Position numbers and translations under genes: made by a program | The notes under the pieces: model-generated | Told to the model about the DNA's origin: nothing | The model's database searches: none | Seen by the model: the letters and a program-made list of their open reading frames with translations, nothing else | From: Sulfitobacter alexandrii | Lineage (GTDB): Bacteria; Pseudomonadota; Alphaproteobacteria; Rhodobacterales; Rhodobacteraceae | DNA length: 64,000 nucleotides | Assembly: GCF_001886735.1 (NCBI RefSeq) | Contig: NZ_CP018076.1 | Span: 434,001-498,000 of the forward strand | Reading direction: 5' to 3' | Part shown: in pieces, positions 8,745-17,493 of the stretch | Layout of the letters: each line of letters starts with the position of its first letter | Position numbering within the stretch: the first letter of the stretch is position 1

Positions 8745-9699
8745 GGCGCGGCCGCGAGTAGAGCAGGAACAGGAAGACCACCGCGCCCATCACGCCGAAG
8801 ATCGTGCCCACCGGCACCTCGAAGGGATACCGCACCAGTCGCGCGAAGATGTCGGAGGCGAGCACCAGACCCGCCCCGGTGAGCGCCACCAGTGGCAGCG
8901 TCTGCCGCAGGTTGTCGCCGTAGCGGCGCGAGACGATGTTGGGCACCAGCAGCCCGACGAAGGGGATCATCCCCACAGTGACAACCGTCAACGACACGAC
9001 AACCGCGACCGCCAGCAGGGCCAGCGCCATGACCTGTCCATAGTTCAGCCCCAGGCTGACCGCCATGCTGCGACCGAGCCCGATGATGGCAAGCTGGTCA
9101 GCGATCAGGTAGAGCGCGGCACCCACCGGGACGGCGATCCATAACAGCTCGTATCGCCCAAGCAGCACACCCGAGAACTCCCCCGACGTCCAGGTGTAGA
9201 TATATTGCAGCATGTCGTATTGGTAGGCGATGAAGGTCATCCCGGCCTCCAGCAAACCGCCGTAGACCAGCCCGATCAGCGGCACCAGCAGCGGCTGGGT
9301 CGGCGGCAGGCGCCGCACGATGAGGAGGAACAGAAAGGTCGCCGCCAGCGCGGTGACGGTGGCGAAGACCATGCGCACCACCAGCGGCGCGCCGGGGATC
9401 AGGAAGCTCGCGAAGAGGATACCCAACGCCGCGCCCTGTCCGGTGCCGATGGTCATCGGCTCGACGAAGCGGTTGCGCAGGATCACCTGCATCACCGCGC
9501 CCGCGACGGCCAGCATCGCCCCGGTGATCAGCACCGCCAGCGTCCGCGGCGCGCGACTGATGCCGATGAGGGCGATGCCGCCGGGGTCAGTGACCGCCTG
9601 AGCGGGAGTCAGGTCAATGACACCGGTGAAGATCGACCAGACCGAGAGCGCCGCGACCAGGACAAGCCCGATCCGGAAGGCTATTTTGCGGGACGCCAA
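8734..9699 (-). CDS. iron-siderophore ABC transporter permease (CeuB/FatD type)
   Basis: A 321-residue FecCD-family permease. The N-terminus SIFTGVIDLTP and the VAGAVMQVILRNRFVEP segment match the CeuB/FatD subgroup, and GLLVPNIVSRRYG is the usual FecCD ATPase-contact loop. It begins three bases after the binding-protein stop, in one operon. Together with the next permease it would form the heterodimeric channel. Confidence 0.92.
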   Translation of the reverse strand: MASRKIAFRIGLVLVAALSVWSIFTGVIDLTPAQAVTDPGGIALIGISRAPRTLAVLITGAMLAVAGAVMQVILRNRFVEPMTIGTGQGAALGILFASFLIPGAPLVVRMVFATVTALAATFLFLLIVRRLPPTQPLLVPLIGLVYGGLLEAGMTFIAYQYDMLQYIYTWTSGEFSGVLLGRYELLWIAVPVGAALYLIADQLAIIGLGRSMAVSLGLNYGQVMALALLAVAVVVSLTVVTVGMIPFVGLLVPNIVSRRYGDNLRQTLPLVALTGAGLVLASDIFARLVRYPFEVPVGTIFGVMGAVVFLFLLYSRPRHAR

Positions 9700-9702
9700 G
9701 CC

Positions 9703-10593
9703 TCAGCTGCCGGTCATGCCCGCGGCGATCTGGTCGAGGGTGATCGACATCGACTGGATCCCGCCCCCCGCGACATACAGCGGCGCGCTGTCGAGGTACA
9801 TGACCGGGCCGTTCTTCCAAGCCCGTGTCTTGCGCACCAGCGCATTGTCCAACGTCGCCTTCGCGGCTTCGCCGCCCTGTCCGATGGCGGCCTGACGGTC
9901 GACGACGATCAGGATCTCGGGGTCGGCGTCGCGGATGAATTCGAAACTGATGGCTTTTCCGTGGGTCGCGTCCTCGACCGATTGCACCGCCTCGGGCAGG
10001 TCGAGCGCGTCGTGCAGCCAACCGAACCGCCCGCCCGATCCATAGGCCGAGACCTTGGGCCCGACCGTCATCACGATCAGCGCGCTGCCTTTGCCGGCCA
10101 CCGCTGCACGGGTCGCCGCCAGCTTCTCCTCGAAACCTGCCGCCAGCGCCGCCGCCTCGTCCTGCTTGCCGAAGATTTCGCCGTAGGCCGCCAGCCGGTC
10201 CAGCCCCTGCGCCACCACGTCTTCCCAGATGGTCATGTCGATGGTCGGCGCGATCCGGGCGAGGTCCGGCACGGCTTCGTAGGATCGCCCGCCTGCCACG
10301 ATCAGGTCGGGAGCGAGTGCCGCCACGGCCTCGAAATCGGGTTCGAACAGAGTGCCGACCTTCTCCGCACCCTTTGTCGCACCACCGAGATAGGTGACGT
10401 AAATGGGGTCTATCACCCCCGCCGGGGTCACCCCCAGCGCGGCAAGCGTGTCCAGCGCCGCGACGTCCAGGACCGCGATCCGTTTCGGCATTGTCTCGAC
10501 CTCAACCGGGCCGCGATAGGTATCGACGGTCACGGTCTCGGCAGCCAGCGGGCCGCAGGACAAGGACAGGCAAAGCGCAAGTTTTCTCAGCAT
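9703..10593 (-). CDS. siderophore-binding periplasmic protein (FatB/CeuE-like)
   Basis: A secreted solute-binding protein of 296 residues. The start MLRKLALCLSLSCGPLAAE at 10593 gives a typical Sec signal peptide and follows GAGGTGCCCG; an upstream in-frame start at 10626 is less likely. The mature protein has the class III fold pattern of FatB/CeuE (PKRIAVLDVAALDTLAALGV, LAPDLIVAGGRS, IWEDVVAQGLDRLA). It heads the importer operon. The exact siderophore is not determined; the subgroup includes petrobactin, enterobactin-fragment and vibriobactin binders. Confidence 0.92.
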   Translation of the reverse strand: MLRKLALCLSLSCGPLAAETVTVDTYRGPVEVETMPKRIAVLDVAALDTLAALGVTPAGVIDPIYVTYLGGATKGAEKVGTLFEPDFEAVAALAPDLIVAGGRSYEAVPDLARIAPTIDMTIWEDVVAQGLDRLAAYGEIFGKQDEAAALAAGFEEKLAATRAAVAGKGSALIVMTVGPKVSAYGSGGRFGWLHDALDLPEAVQSVEDATHGKAISFEFIRDADPEILIVVDRQAAIGQGGEAAKATLDNALVRKTRAWKNGPVMYLDSAPLYVAGGGIQSMSITLDQIAAGMTGS

Positions 10594-10717
10594 CGGGCAC
10601 CTCGGAACTGGTCGCCTGGCTGTCACGGGTGGGTGGCTGAGCGGATTGACTTCGGCCGGAAACTACGGACTACATCCGCGACAGTCCAGAGGCAAAACCG
10701 AGAGAAAAGGACCAATC

Positions 10718-10999
10718 ATGACCATATTGACCGGCACCTTCGAGACGCCAAATGCGTCGAAATACCTGCAACAACTCTGCAAGCACTTTGGCCACAAGAT
10801 CGAGACGGAGTTCACCAAGACCGAGGGCACCTGCCACTTTGACATGGGCCCGGCCTACATGAAAGCGGATGACCGAGAGCTGAGAGTGAGCTTCGAACTT
10901 GACGGACCCCAGAGCGAAGATGCCGCGCGGGATGTCATTGATCGGCACCTCGAAAAGTTCGCTTTCCGCGAAGAGTTCAACGGCATGCAGTGGCGGTGA
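10718..10999 (+). CDS. DUF2218 domain protein
   Basis: A 93-residue soluble protein. The sequence FETPNASKYLQQLCKHFGHKIE and the closing EEFNGMQWR fit DUF2218, a small family of unknown biochemical role that often lies beside iron or siderophore uptake genes in proteobacteria. The ATG at 10718 follows AGAGAAAAGGACCAATC. It is divergent from the binding protein and 130 bases ahead of the TonB receptor, so it may share iron control with both. Function not known. Confidence 0.8.
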   Translation: MTILTGTFETPNASKYLQQLCKHFGHKIETEFTKTEGTCHFDMGPAYMKADDRELRVSFELDGPQSEDAARDVIDRHLEKFAFREEFNGMQWR

Positions 11000-11129
11000 C
11001 GACCGGGCTTCCGCACGTCGGCGCCAATCCGCTTGTCTAATCCAACCAATTCTGTCAGATACACCACCGAGGCAGCCGCGGACCCGTCCCAGCAACCCAG
11101 GAAGATCAATCTATCCGGGGAATCACGGG

Positions 11130-13115
11130 ATGAATACTGCGACCAGGTTTGTTTTTTTCGCTGCCGGCCTGATACCTGCTGCGGCAACAGCTCAGGCAAT
11201 TGACGAGGGTGCGTTTCTTGGGACGATCGTGCTGTCCTACCCCACGGTGCCCGGCCTCGGTGAAGACGAGATCAACGTCACCAGCGAAGGCCTCGCATTA
11301 AGCAATCCCGCCGACCTGTCCGAACTCTTCGTGGCCGAGCCGACGATCTCTGTCGGCAGTTCGATCCCGATGTCACAGAAAGTCTACGTTCAGGGAATCG
11401 AGGAAAACAACCTCGCCATCACCATCGACGGGGCAAGGCAGAACAACAAGGTCTTCCATCACAATACCACCACGCTGATCGACCCCGCGCTGCTCAAGGC
11501 CGTGCGGATCGAGCCCGGTGTCGCATCCGCCGATGCAGGCCCCGGTGCGCTCGGCGGTGCGCTGGCCTACGAGACCAAGGACGTGGCCGACCTGCTGCCC
11601 GTGGGCGAGACCTTCGGCGGACGCTACAAGTTCGAATACGATTCCAACGGCGACATCTTCTCCAACAGCGTCACGCTCTACGGGATGCGGGGCGGGTTCG
11701 AATACCTCGGGTTCCTGAAATTTGCCGAAGGCAACCTGCGCGAGGACGGCAGTGGCACCGACATCATCGGCTCCGGCACCAACGTGCTGAGCGGGTTGGG
11801 CAAGGTCGCCTACGAGACGCAGTCCGGCAGCCGTTTCGAACTCTCTTACGAACAGGTGGCCGACGACGAGGCGCGGCCTTACCGCGCCAACATCGGCCAG
11901 ATCATCGGCGGCCGTCCGTTGCCATTGACCCGGCCCTACGAGCTTGAGCGGCGCAACGTGGTCTTTTCCTATTCCGAGACGAACCCCACCGGTGTGTGGG
12001 ATCCGACCGTGCGACTGGCCTACAGCGGAACGGAACTGTTCAACGATGAAAGCACCCTGTCCACGGTGCAGACCACGTTTGGCGAGACCACCAGCTTCAG
12101 CGCCACCCTGTCGAACCGCTTCACGCTGGCGTGGGGCGAAGTGAACGCAGGGCTGGACTTCTACGATGACGAGGCGGGGATCGACTACGACAGTCTGTCC
12201 ACGCCTGCCGACAGCTACGTGGCCCGCGAGAAGCTGCGCAATATCGGCGTCTTTGCCCAGGTCCGGATGGAGCCCACGGCAACCAGCCGCCTGTCCTTCG
12301 GCGCACGCGCCGATTTCCAGGAATTCACCGGCGTCGACGGGTCGGAGCAGAGCGACTCCGGTTTGTCAGCCAATGTCTCCGGAGAAGTCGACGTGACCGA
12401 ACAGCTCACGCTGAGCGCGGGCTATGCCCATGTCTGGGGCGGACTCGAACTGGCGGAGAACTACATCATGAACCCGGCCTGGACGTATCCGGCGGGCGGG
12501 TTGCAGACGGCTTCTTCCGATAGCCTCTATGTTGCGGCAAGCTACGCGGTCGGCGACTGGGTCGTGGATGGCAAGGTCTTCGGCACGCAGATCGACGATG
12601 CCCGCGCGGCCAGCTACCGCGGCGGGCCGGGCCTGACCACGGATGTCGAAACCCGAGGCTTCGAGATCGGCGTCGGCACCGCCTGGGAGAACGGTTTCTT
12701 CCGAGCCGGCTTTGCCAGCATCGACACGGAGCTTAACGGCCGGAACGCAGACAGCTACGACGGCAATTACCTGACCATGCCGATGGGCGACTTCCTGACT
12801 TTCCAGGTGGCGCACCGCCTGAACAACGGTGTGCTGATCGGCGGCGACGCGCAGATCGCCTTCGACTACGAGGACACCTACGACAGCACGACCGGGGGCC
12901 GCGGGCCGGAGCTGCCCGGTTACACCGTGGTCAATGCCTTCGCCGAGTATTCGCCGAAGCGGATGAACAACCTGACCCTGCGGGCAGAGGTGAACAACCT
13001 CTTCGACGAGGACTATTCCAGCCGTGCCACCTATGGCCAGGAATTCATCGGAGAAGTGGCGCCGCTGAAGGAACCGGGTCGCTCGCTGCGGCTGAGTGCG
13101 GAGATCGTTTTCTAA
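11130..13115 (+). CDS. TonB-dependent outer-membrane receptor
   Basis: A 661-residue outer-membrane receptor for a ferric siderophore or haem. It starts with a signal peptide (MNTATRFVFFAAGLIPAAAT, cut after AQA), a TonB-box-like segment near EINVTSEGL, a plug domain (VYVQGIEENNLAITIDGARQ, then RIEPGVASADAGPGALGGAL) and a 22-strand-type barrel ending in the diagnostic C-terminal phenylalanine of SAEIVF. The plug resembles the haemoglobin/transferrin/siderophore class. Its neighbours make it the outer-membrane gate of the importer. The open frame extends upstream, but only the 11130 start yields a signal peptide. Confidence 0.93.
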   Translation: MNTATRFVFFAAGLIPAAATAQAIDEGAFLGTIVLSYPTVPGLGEDEINVTSEGLALSNPADLSELFVAEPTISVGSSIPMSQKVYVQGIEENNLAITIDGARQNNKVFHHNTTTLIDPALLKAVRIEPGVASADAGPGALGGALAYETKDVADLLPVGETFGGRYKFEYDSNGDIFSNSVTLYGMRGGFEYLGFLKFAEGNLREDGSGTDIIGSGTNVLSGLGKVAYETQSGSRFELSYEQVADDEARPYRANIGQIIGGRPLPLTRPYELERRNVVFSYSETNPTGVWDPTVRLAYSGTELFNDESTLSTVQTTFGETTSFSATLSNRFTLAWGEVNAGLDFYDDEAGIDYDSLSTPADSYVAREKLRNIGVFAQVRMEPTATSRLSFGARADFQEFTGVDGSEQSDSGLSANVSGEVDVTEQLTLSAGYAHVWGGLELAENYIMNPAWTYPAGGLQTASSDSLYVAASYAVGDWVVDGKVFGTQIDDARAASYRGGPGLTTDVETRGFEIGVGTAWENGFFRAGFASIDTELNGRNADSYDGNYLTMPMGDFLTFQVAHRLNNGVLIGGDAQIAFDYEDTYDSTTGGRGPELPGYTVVNAFAEYSPKRMNNLTLRAEVNNLFDEDYSSRATYGQEFIGEVAPLKEPGRSLRLSAEIVF

Positions 13116-13299
13116 GGTTTCCCGTCCACGGTTTTCTGCCGGGGCCAGTGTGAACGGCTCTCTGTTCGACTGGACCCAGCGGCGGGTTCAGTAGACGATT
13201 GGAAGCAGATCCTGCTTGATTGCAAGCTCGGCCGGACAACTGAGCCTGACGGCAACTAAATTCTGGATGATGATGGAAAGGCTGGTTTTCCCGCAAAGC
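13116..13299. other. intergenic, convergent to a possible small gene
   Basis: Downstream of the TonB receptor; no terminator with a T tract and no gene was recognised. Confidence 0.3.
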
Positions 13300-13653
13300 C
13301 TAGTAAATATTCTTTCCGAGCATAGGCTCTTCGAAAAGCTGCGAGGCCCGGCTTTTGGTAGTTCCACCTACGCGCAGCAGGCGAGCCTGTTTCTCTACCG
13401 TTGGCATACATGCATCGTGAATTTTCCTTTCACGATCGAGATCTCTTTGCGCGGGTTCGTGCGCCCCGGGAAGGATCAGGACATGGCCGGTCACACTTGG
13501 CTCGATCGCTGGCGCTTGTTGCGACGGCGGGGCCGCATCGATGTTGTCAGGCTCGACCAGCCCTGCGAAATGCGCGACGAGATCCAGCACCACCGGATCG
13601 TTGCCGCCGGCGATTTGCACGGGGGGCTCCTCACAAAAGACGAATACTTGCAT
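13300..13653 (-). CDS. hypothetical 117-residue protein, doubtful
   Basis: An open frame that begins MQVFVFCEEPPVQIAGGNDP after GGAGACGTG, a good ribosome binding site. Over its first 60 codons the third positions are mostly G or C, as in real genes of this genome; the last third is less biased, so the C-terminus may be degenerate. It has no transmembrane segment, signal peptide or recognised domain. It is divergent from the methyltransferase/acyltransferase cluster. An overlapping plus-strand frame (13216-13731) looks less gene-like. Confidence 0.42.
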   Translation of the reverse strand: MQVFVFCEEPPVQIAGGNDPVVLDLVAHFAGLVEPDNIDAAPPSQQAPAIEPSVTGHVLILPGAHEPAQRDLDRERKIHDACMPTVEKQARLLRVGGTTKSRASQLFEEPMLGKNIY

Positions 13654-14131
13654 CACGTCTCCAGACCTGTCGAGGCGTTACGATTCGTCTTGTTGTCGCC
13701 AAAAATTGGGTTCGCACTTTGGCGGACATGAGGAATTCGTCGGTCAAATCAGGCGCTTTTGCCCTTGTGATGTCACATTTTGGATACACCCCGATCAGGG
13801 CCGGTAAACGTTTCCGGGGCAACCATTGCGACAATCAACCCGGGGTTGATCCGAAGTCGATCTTCATCCCGACACTACAACTTGCGGTTATGCGCACTTC
13901 CGGCCTCACATCGTGTGGCAGAATTAAGGCATCTGCGGAAACGAGTCGTAACAACCTGTCAGGACTCCAGGCGGAAAACGTCCTGAAGATTGCTGCGCGT
14001 CTGGAAAAGTGACGAGCCAATCGTGCACGATTCTGAAAAAATTCCTCGTACTATCAACTTCGTACCGTAGACTCTTGCTACCATGGACCCACAGGGCCGT
14101 CTTGGCCGCTTGAATACGGAGGCGTCCCAAT
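13654..14131. promoter_or_regulatory. regulatory region upstream of the methyltransferase-FeeM-kinase cluster
   Basis: About 480 bases without a supported gene, lower in GC than its surroundings. It holds a 7-bp inverted repeat ATCAACC-CGG-GGTTGAT (13834-13850), a palindromic GTGATGTCAC near 13767 and an AAACGTTT palindrome near 13806. Any of these could bind a regulator of the cluster; none matches an operator I can name. GGAGG lies nine bases before the methyltransferase ATG. Confidence 0.4.
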
Positions 14132-14896
14132 ATGCCGTCAAATGCCAACCTCGAGAACGCCTTGGGTCCTGAATTTCATGGGTCAAAGCCGTCGAACCAA
14201 TCGGCCGAAACCGATTGGAGCGCATATGCGACAGCTTATGACCTCTTGTCCCTGCACAACCCTGAGTATCGGGCCCTTCTGCAGGAATTTGAAAGCTTCC
14301 TCTCAACCATCGAGACGCCGCAAGTCATCTACGACATCGGCGGCGGCACAGGCAGCTACACCGAGATCGCCGCAGGTGCCTTCCCCGGAAGCGAGATACA
14401 CCTTGTCGAGCCCGACGCAACGATGTTGCGAACCGCGAGAGCCAAACTATCGAGATACAGCAAGGTCCACTTTCATGCCGCCGCACTGCAGGAGTTCAAG
14501 GCTCCCGGCAAAGCTGACCTGATCGTTTGCGTGCACGCGCTCTACACGATGCCAAACCAGCGGGAGCGGCTCGATGATCTGCGGCGAATGGTTCGCCCGG
14601 GCGGACATCTCTTTCTCATCGATCTTGGACGCTACATGGATGTGTCGGATTGGCGCCGCTATCTCTTCGCAGAGCTGAAACGAGAGCACGGTCTGATAGG
14701 TGCGCTCAAGGTTTTCTGGCAAGGCCGCCAGGTGGCAAAGCAGAACAAGGCCATTCTGAAATCTCAGCAATCCGGGGCGTACTGGACCTTTACTGGCCCT
14801 GAGCTGGCGGCTGCGGTGACCGATGCCGGCTTCGAGATCCTCAAGCAGCAACCCGTTTACCGTGGATACAGCGATCTTCTCGTGTGTCGCGCATGA
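14132..14896 (+). CDS. class I SAM-dependent methyltransferase
   Basis: A 254-residue Rossmann-fold methyltransferase. Motif I is VIYDIGGGTGSYTEIA (about residues 65-80), followed by the acidic ribose-binding LVEPDATML and the post-motif strand DLIVCVHALY; RRMVRPGGHLFLIDLG is the usual motif III region. The start follows CGGAGGCGTCCCAAT. It lies 74 bases ahead of a FeeM/LuxI-like acyltransferase. That context suggests methylation of an acylated amino acid or other small product, but the substrate is inference. Confidence 0.88.
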   Translation: MPSNANLENALGPEFHGSKPSNQSAETDWSAYATAYDLLSLHNPEYRALLQEFESFLSTIETPQVIYDIGGGTGSYTEIAAGAFPGSEIHLVEPDATMLRTARAKLSRYSKVHFHAAALQEFKAPGKADLIVCVHALYTMPNQRERLDDLRRMVRPGGHLFLIDLGRYMDVSDWRRYLFAELKREHGLIGALKVFWQGRQVAKQNKAILKSQQSGAYWTFTGPELAAAVTDAGFEILKQQPVYRGYSDLLVCRA

Positions 14897-14970
14897 CCAG
14901 AGCCGCACCAAGATAACTCCAAGGCCGCATCCGCCCGTCAAGAGGCAGCGGCACAGACAGAGGACCGAGC

Positions 14971-15660
14971 ATGGATCAGAGAGTCACCGATGCGCTGACG
15001 AGCGTTCGCTACAGAGTTGCGACTGAAAGCGACGACCTGGAGAATATCTACCGTCTGCGATATGCGTGCTACCGAGCCGAGCAATCGATATCCGAAAACG
15101 AACGCGGTCTGATGACCGATCCATTCGATGATACCGCGAACTGCGTCCATGTCGCGGTGGAGATGGAAGACAAGATCATCGCGGCACTCCGGCTGCATCT
15201 TGTCTCCAGACTTTCTCTCGCCTCCCCGACTTTGCAAGTATTCCCGGAACTTCAGGGCTACGTTGACAAGGGCCAGACCATTCTCGACCCGACGCGCTTC
15301 GTGATTGCCCCCTCTGCGCGAAAGAAGCGTGTGCCATTGCACTTCCTGGCGCTGAGAATCCCGTTTCTTGCCGCGATGTTCTATCATATCGACGTGGCTC
15401 TCGCCCCTGTCCGTGCAGAGCACACCGCCTTCTACCAGCGCTACCTTGGCTACGAGAAGGCGTTTGAGCCCCGTGATTATCCGCGCCTGAACAAGCCGAT
15501 ACAGTTGCTGACCGTCAACTTCCGTGAGCAGAGCGCAGCCGTACTGAAGCGCACGCCGGTATTCGGACCGATGGAGGACTTTCCCGAGGCGAACATCAGC
15601 TTCCCGCCGCTAACCGGGATTTATGCTCCCTCCAAGAAGGCGCGCACAGAGGCTGCCTGA
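14971..15660 (+). CDS. N-acyl amino acid synthase FeeM / autoinducer-synthase-like GNAT protein
   Basis: A 229-residue protein of the GNAT fold shared by FeeM-type N-acyl amino acid synthases and LuxI. Recognisable elements are IYRLRYACYRAEQSI near residues 26-40 (the LuxI-like arginine/aromatic N-terminus), DPFDD, AALRLHLVSRL and LDPTRFVI, which aligns with the conserved E/D-x-x-R-F strand. These enzymes join an acyl chain from acyl-ACP to an amino acid (FeeM) or SAM (LuxI). It lies between a methyltransferase and a sensor kinase. FeeM-type is preferred because the LuxI signature is incomplete; the product is unknown. Confidence 0.75.
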   Translation: MDQRVTDALTSVRYRVATESDDLENIYRLRYACYRAEQSISENERGLMTDPFDDTANCVHVAVEMEDKIIAALRLHLVSRLSLASPTLQVFPELQGYVDKGQTILDPTRFVIAPSARKKRVPLHFLALRIPFLAAMFYHIDVALAPVRAEHTAFYQRYLGYEKAFEPRDYPRLNKPIQLLTVNFREQSAAVLKRTPVFGPMEDFPEANISFPPLTGIYAPSKKARTEAA

Positions 15661-15841
15661 ACCAGGCCAAGGCCACATCTACCTGTCAGAATTTGTGACG
15701 GGAGAAGCCGCTGACAGCTCGCGTCTCCATCACAGACGTCGCATCCAGCGGGACGAAAAGACACATCTCGACCGGCCAGTGCCGAAGATTCACCATATTT
15801 GTATATTATTCTTCACCTCTAACAATGCCGTAGAGGTAAGA

Positions 15842-17251
15842 ATGAACGCTCTTGAAATGTTCCAAGAAGGTCGGCCTGACTGGTTCACTTCAGAAGGTCG
15901 CGAGCAGAAGATCAAGGAATACATCAGGCTTGCCGACAAACTCGTCTGGAAACGCCAAGGCAGCTTCCTGGCCGCATCTGTGCTGACCGCATTCTACTTC
16001 GATGCAGTGTCGATCTTTACTTTCTATGGCATTGTCGTGCTCACCGAGGTTCTCGACCTGCACCTTGGCCGGGCAGCCCGGAACTGGGATGGTTCGGACG
16101 CAATTGTCGGCCGAAAAATCCTCAAGCGCATTGCCGTGAACACCGTGCTGAGCGCTGTCGCCATCGCAGCCTTCATCATCAACATCGCGCTACAGCAAGA
16201 AGCCACCGGACATTTCACGCCGCTGTTCTTCCTGATCTCGGCTTCGGTATTCGCCGCGATGTACAACAGTCAGATGTCTGGCATCCTGCTGTTGCGGCTC
16301 TCCATCTATGGTGCTGCTTTCCTCTACATCGCTCTGATCGACATCTTTAAATTCTTTCCGCCACTCAGTTCCACCATCTGGCTGGAATTCTGGACGATTG
16401 TCTTCGTTCTCTACTTCATCGCCGACATATCCATCAAATTCTACACCGGCTACGAGCAGCAGATGAAGTATGTGGCGCTGTTGAAAGAGGAGAATGAGCG
16501 CACGAAGACTGCCCTGGAGGTCAAGTCGAGGTTCCTGAGCATCGTCAGCCACGAGCTGCGCACGCCGCTGACATCGATCATTGGGTCGCTGGAGCTCATC
16601 AGGCGCGGTCATGGGGGTACGCTCCCAGACAACGTCAAGCCGGTGCTCGATATCGCTGCGAGAAACAGTCAGCGGCTTGCTTCCCTGGTCGAGGATCTTC
16701 TTGACCTGCAGAAGCTCGAAGCCGGCGAAATGGAGTTCATCTTCAAGCCGATCGATGCGAACGATCTCGTTCAGGAGGCAGTCGAGTCCGCCGAAGGCTA
16801 TGCCAGCAAACTGGGTATCACTGTCGAGACCGAGTTCTGCACAGAGCCCTGCCAGATTTCAGGCGAGAACAAGCGGCTTGTTCAGGTAATGAACAATCTG
16901 CTGTCGAATGCGATAAAATTTTCGGACGAAGGATCGACTGTGACCGTGAGGGTCGAGGTCATTGGTGCGCATGTCCGCATCTCTGTTGAGGATCAGGGTG
17001 TCGGCATCCCCGAGGGTTCAAGAGAGGTTGTATTCGGCAAGTTCACCCAGGTGGACGCTTCTGACATTCGCAAGGTAGGCGGCACCGGTCTTGGTCTGAA
17101 TATCACCGAGCAAATCCTTGATCGCCACAATGCGGTGATTGACTACGTCAGCGAAGTTGGTGTCGGATCCACCTTCTTCATCGAATTTGATCGTATCAAA
17201 AACGTGAAAGCTTTGCCTGGCGACAGGAAAGAGATCACGCAAGCGGCGTGA
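15842..17251 (+). CDS. multi-pass membrane sensor histidine kinase
   Basis: A 469-residue kinase. The N-terminal 200 residues hold about six hydrophobic segments (near 41-73, 99-117, 124-142, 147-167 and 178-199) and no large periplasmic domain, so it probably senses a lipophilic ligand or membrane state. Then come a short coiled linker, a HisKA helix with H237 in IVSHELRTPLT, and a HATPase domain (NNLLSNAIKFS, DQGVGIP, GGTGLGLNI). The start follows GAGGTAAGA; an AT-rich stretch near 15790-15815 is a likely promoter. No response regulator is adjacent. Confidence 0.9.
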   Translation: MNALEMFQEGRPDWFTSEGREQKIKEYIRLADKLVWKRQGSFLAASVLTAFYFDAVSIFTFYGIVVLTEVLDLHLGRAARNWDGSDAIVGRKILKRIAVNTVLSAVAIAAFIINIALQQEATGHFTPLFFLISASVFAAMYNSQMSGILLLRLSIYGAAFLYIALIDIFKFFPPLSSTIWLEFWTIVFVLYFIADISIKFYTGYEQQMKYVALLKEENERTKTALEVKSRFLSIVSHELRTPLTSIIGSLELIRRGHGGTLPDNVKPVLDIAARNSQRLASLVEDLLDLQKLEAGEMEFIFKPIDANDLVQEAVESAEGYASKLGITVETEFCTEPCQISGENKRLVQVMNNLLSNAIKFSDEGSTVTVRVEVIGAHVRISVEDQGVGIPEGSREVVFGKFTQVDASDIRKVGGTGLGLNITEQILDRHNAVIDYVSEVGVGSTFFIEFDRIKNVKALPGDRKEITQAA

Positions 17252-17471
17252 TGCCAGGTTATCAGTTTCTGCGCTGAATCCGGGTGGAGGTTCGCCTTCT
17301 TTCGTCACCTGCCGGATTTATCAGGTTCGGAAAAGGCGATCACACTTCGGAGCAATTCAACCACGTTGGGCAAGCATCATGGCCCCGTCCTCCGGTCCTG
17401 GCGATGGGCTGGCAGCCGGAACGGTGATGCATCGACCGTCGTTACAAAATCTTCACTTGCGCTCCGCTCTT

Positions 17472-17493
17472 TATTTCATCATTCCATGAAATA
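17472..17493 (+). promoter_or_regulatory. inverted-repeat operator overlapping the arsR-arsC start codon
   Basis: A perfect 8-bp inverted repeat, TATTTCAT (17472-17479) and ATGAAATA (17486-17493), separated by CATTCC. Its right arm ends on the A of the ATG at 17493. ArsR-family repressors bind such AT-rich dyads at their own promoters, so this is probably the autoregulatory site of the arsenic operon. Confidence 0.7.

Noticed and set aside
9205-10842. Long plus-strand open frame of 545 codons opposite the siderophore importer
   Set aside because: It is antisense to clearly recognised permease and binding-protein genes; its product is low-complexity, rich in His, Arg, Gln and Asp, as expected from reversed high-GC codons.
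14971-15660. Classical LuxI acyl-homoserine-lactone synthase
   Set aside because: No LuxR gene lies near, and the LuxI signature residues are only partly present; a FeeM-type N-acyl amino acid synthase fits better.
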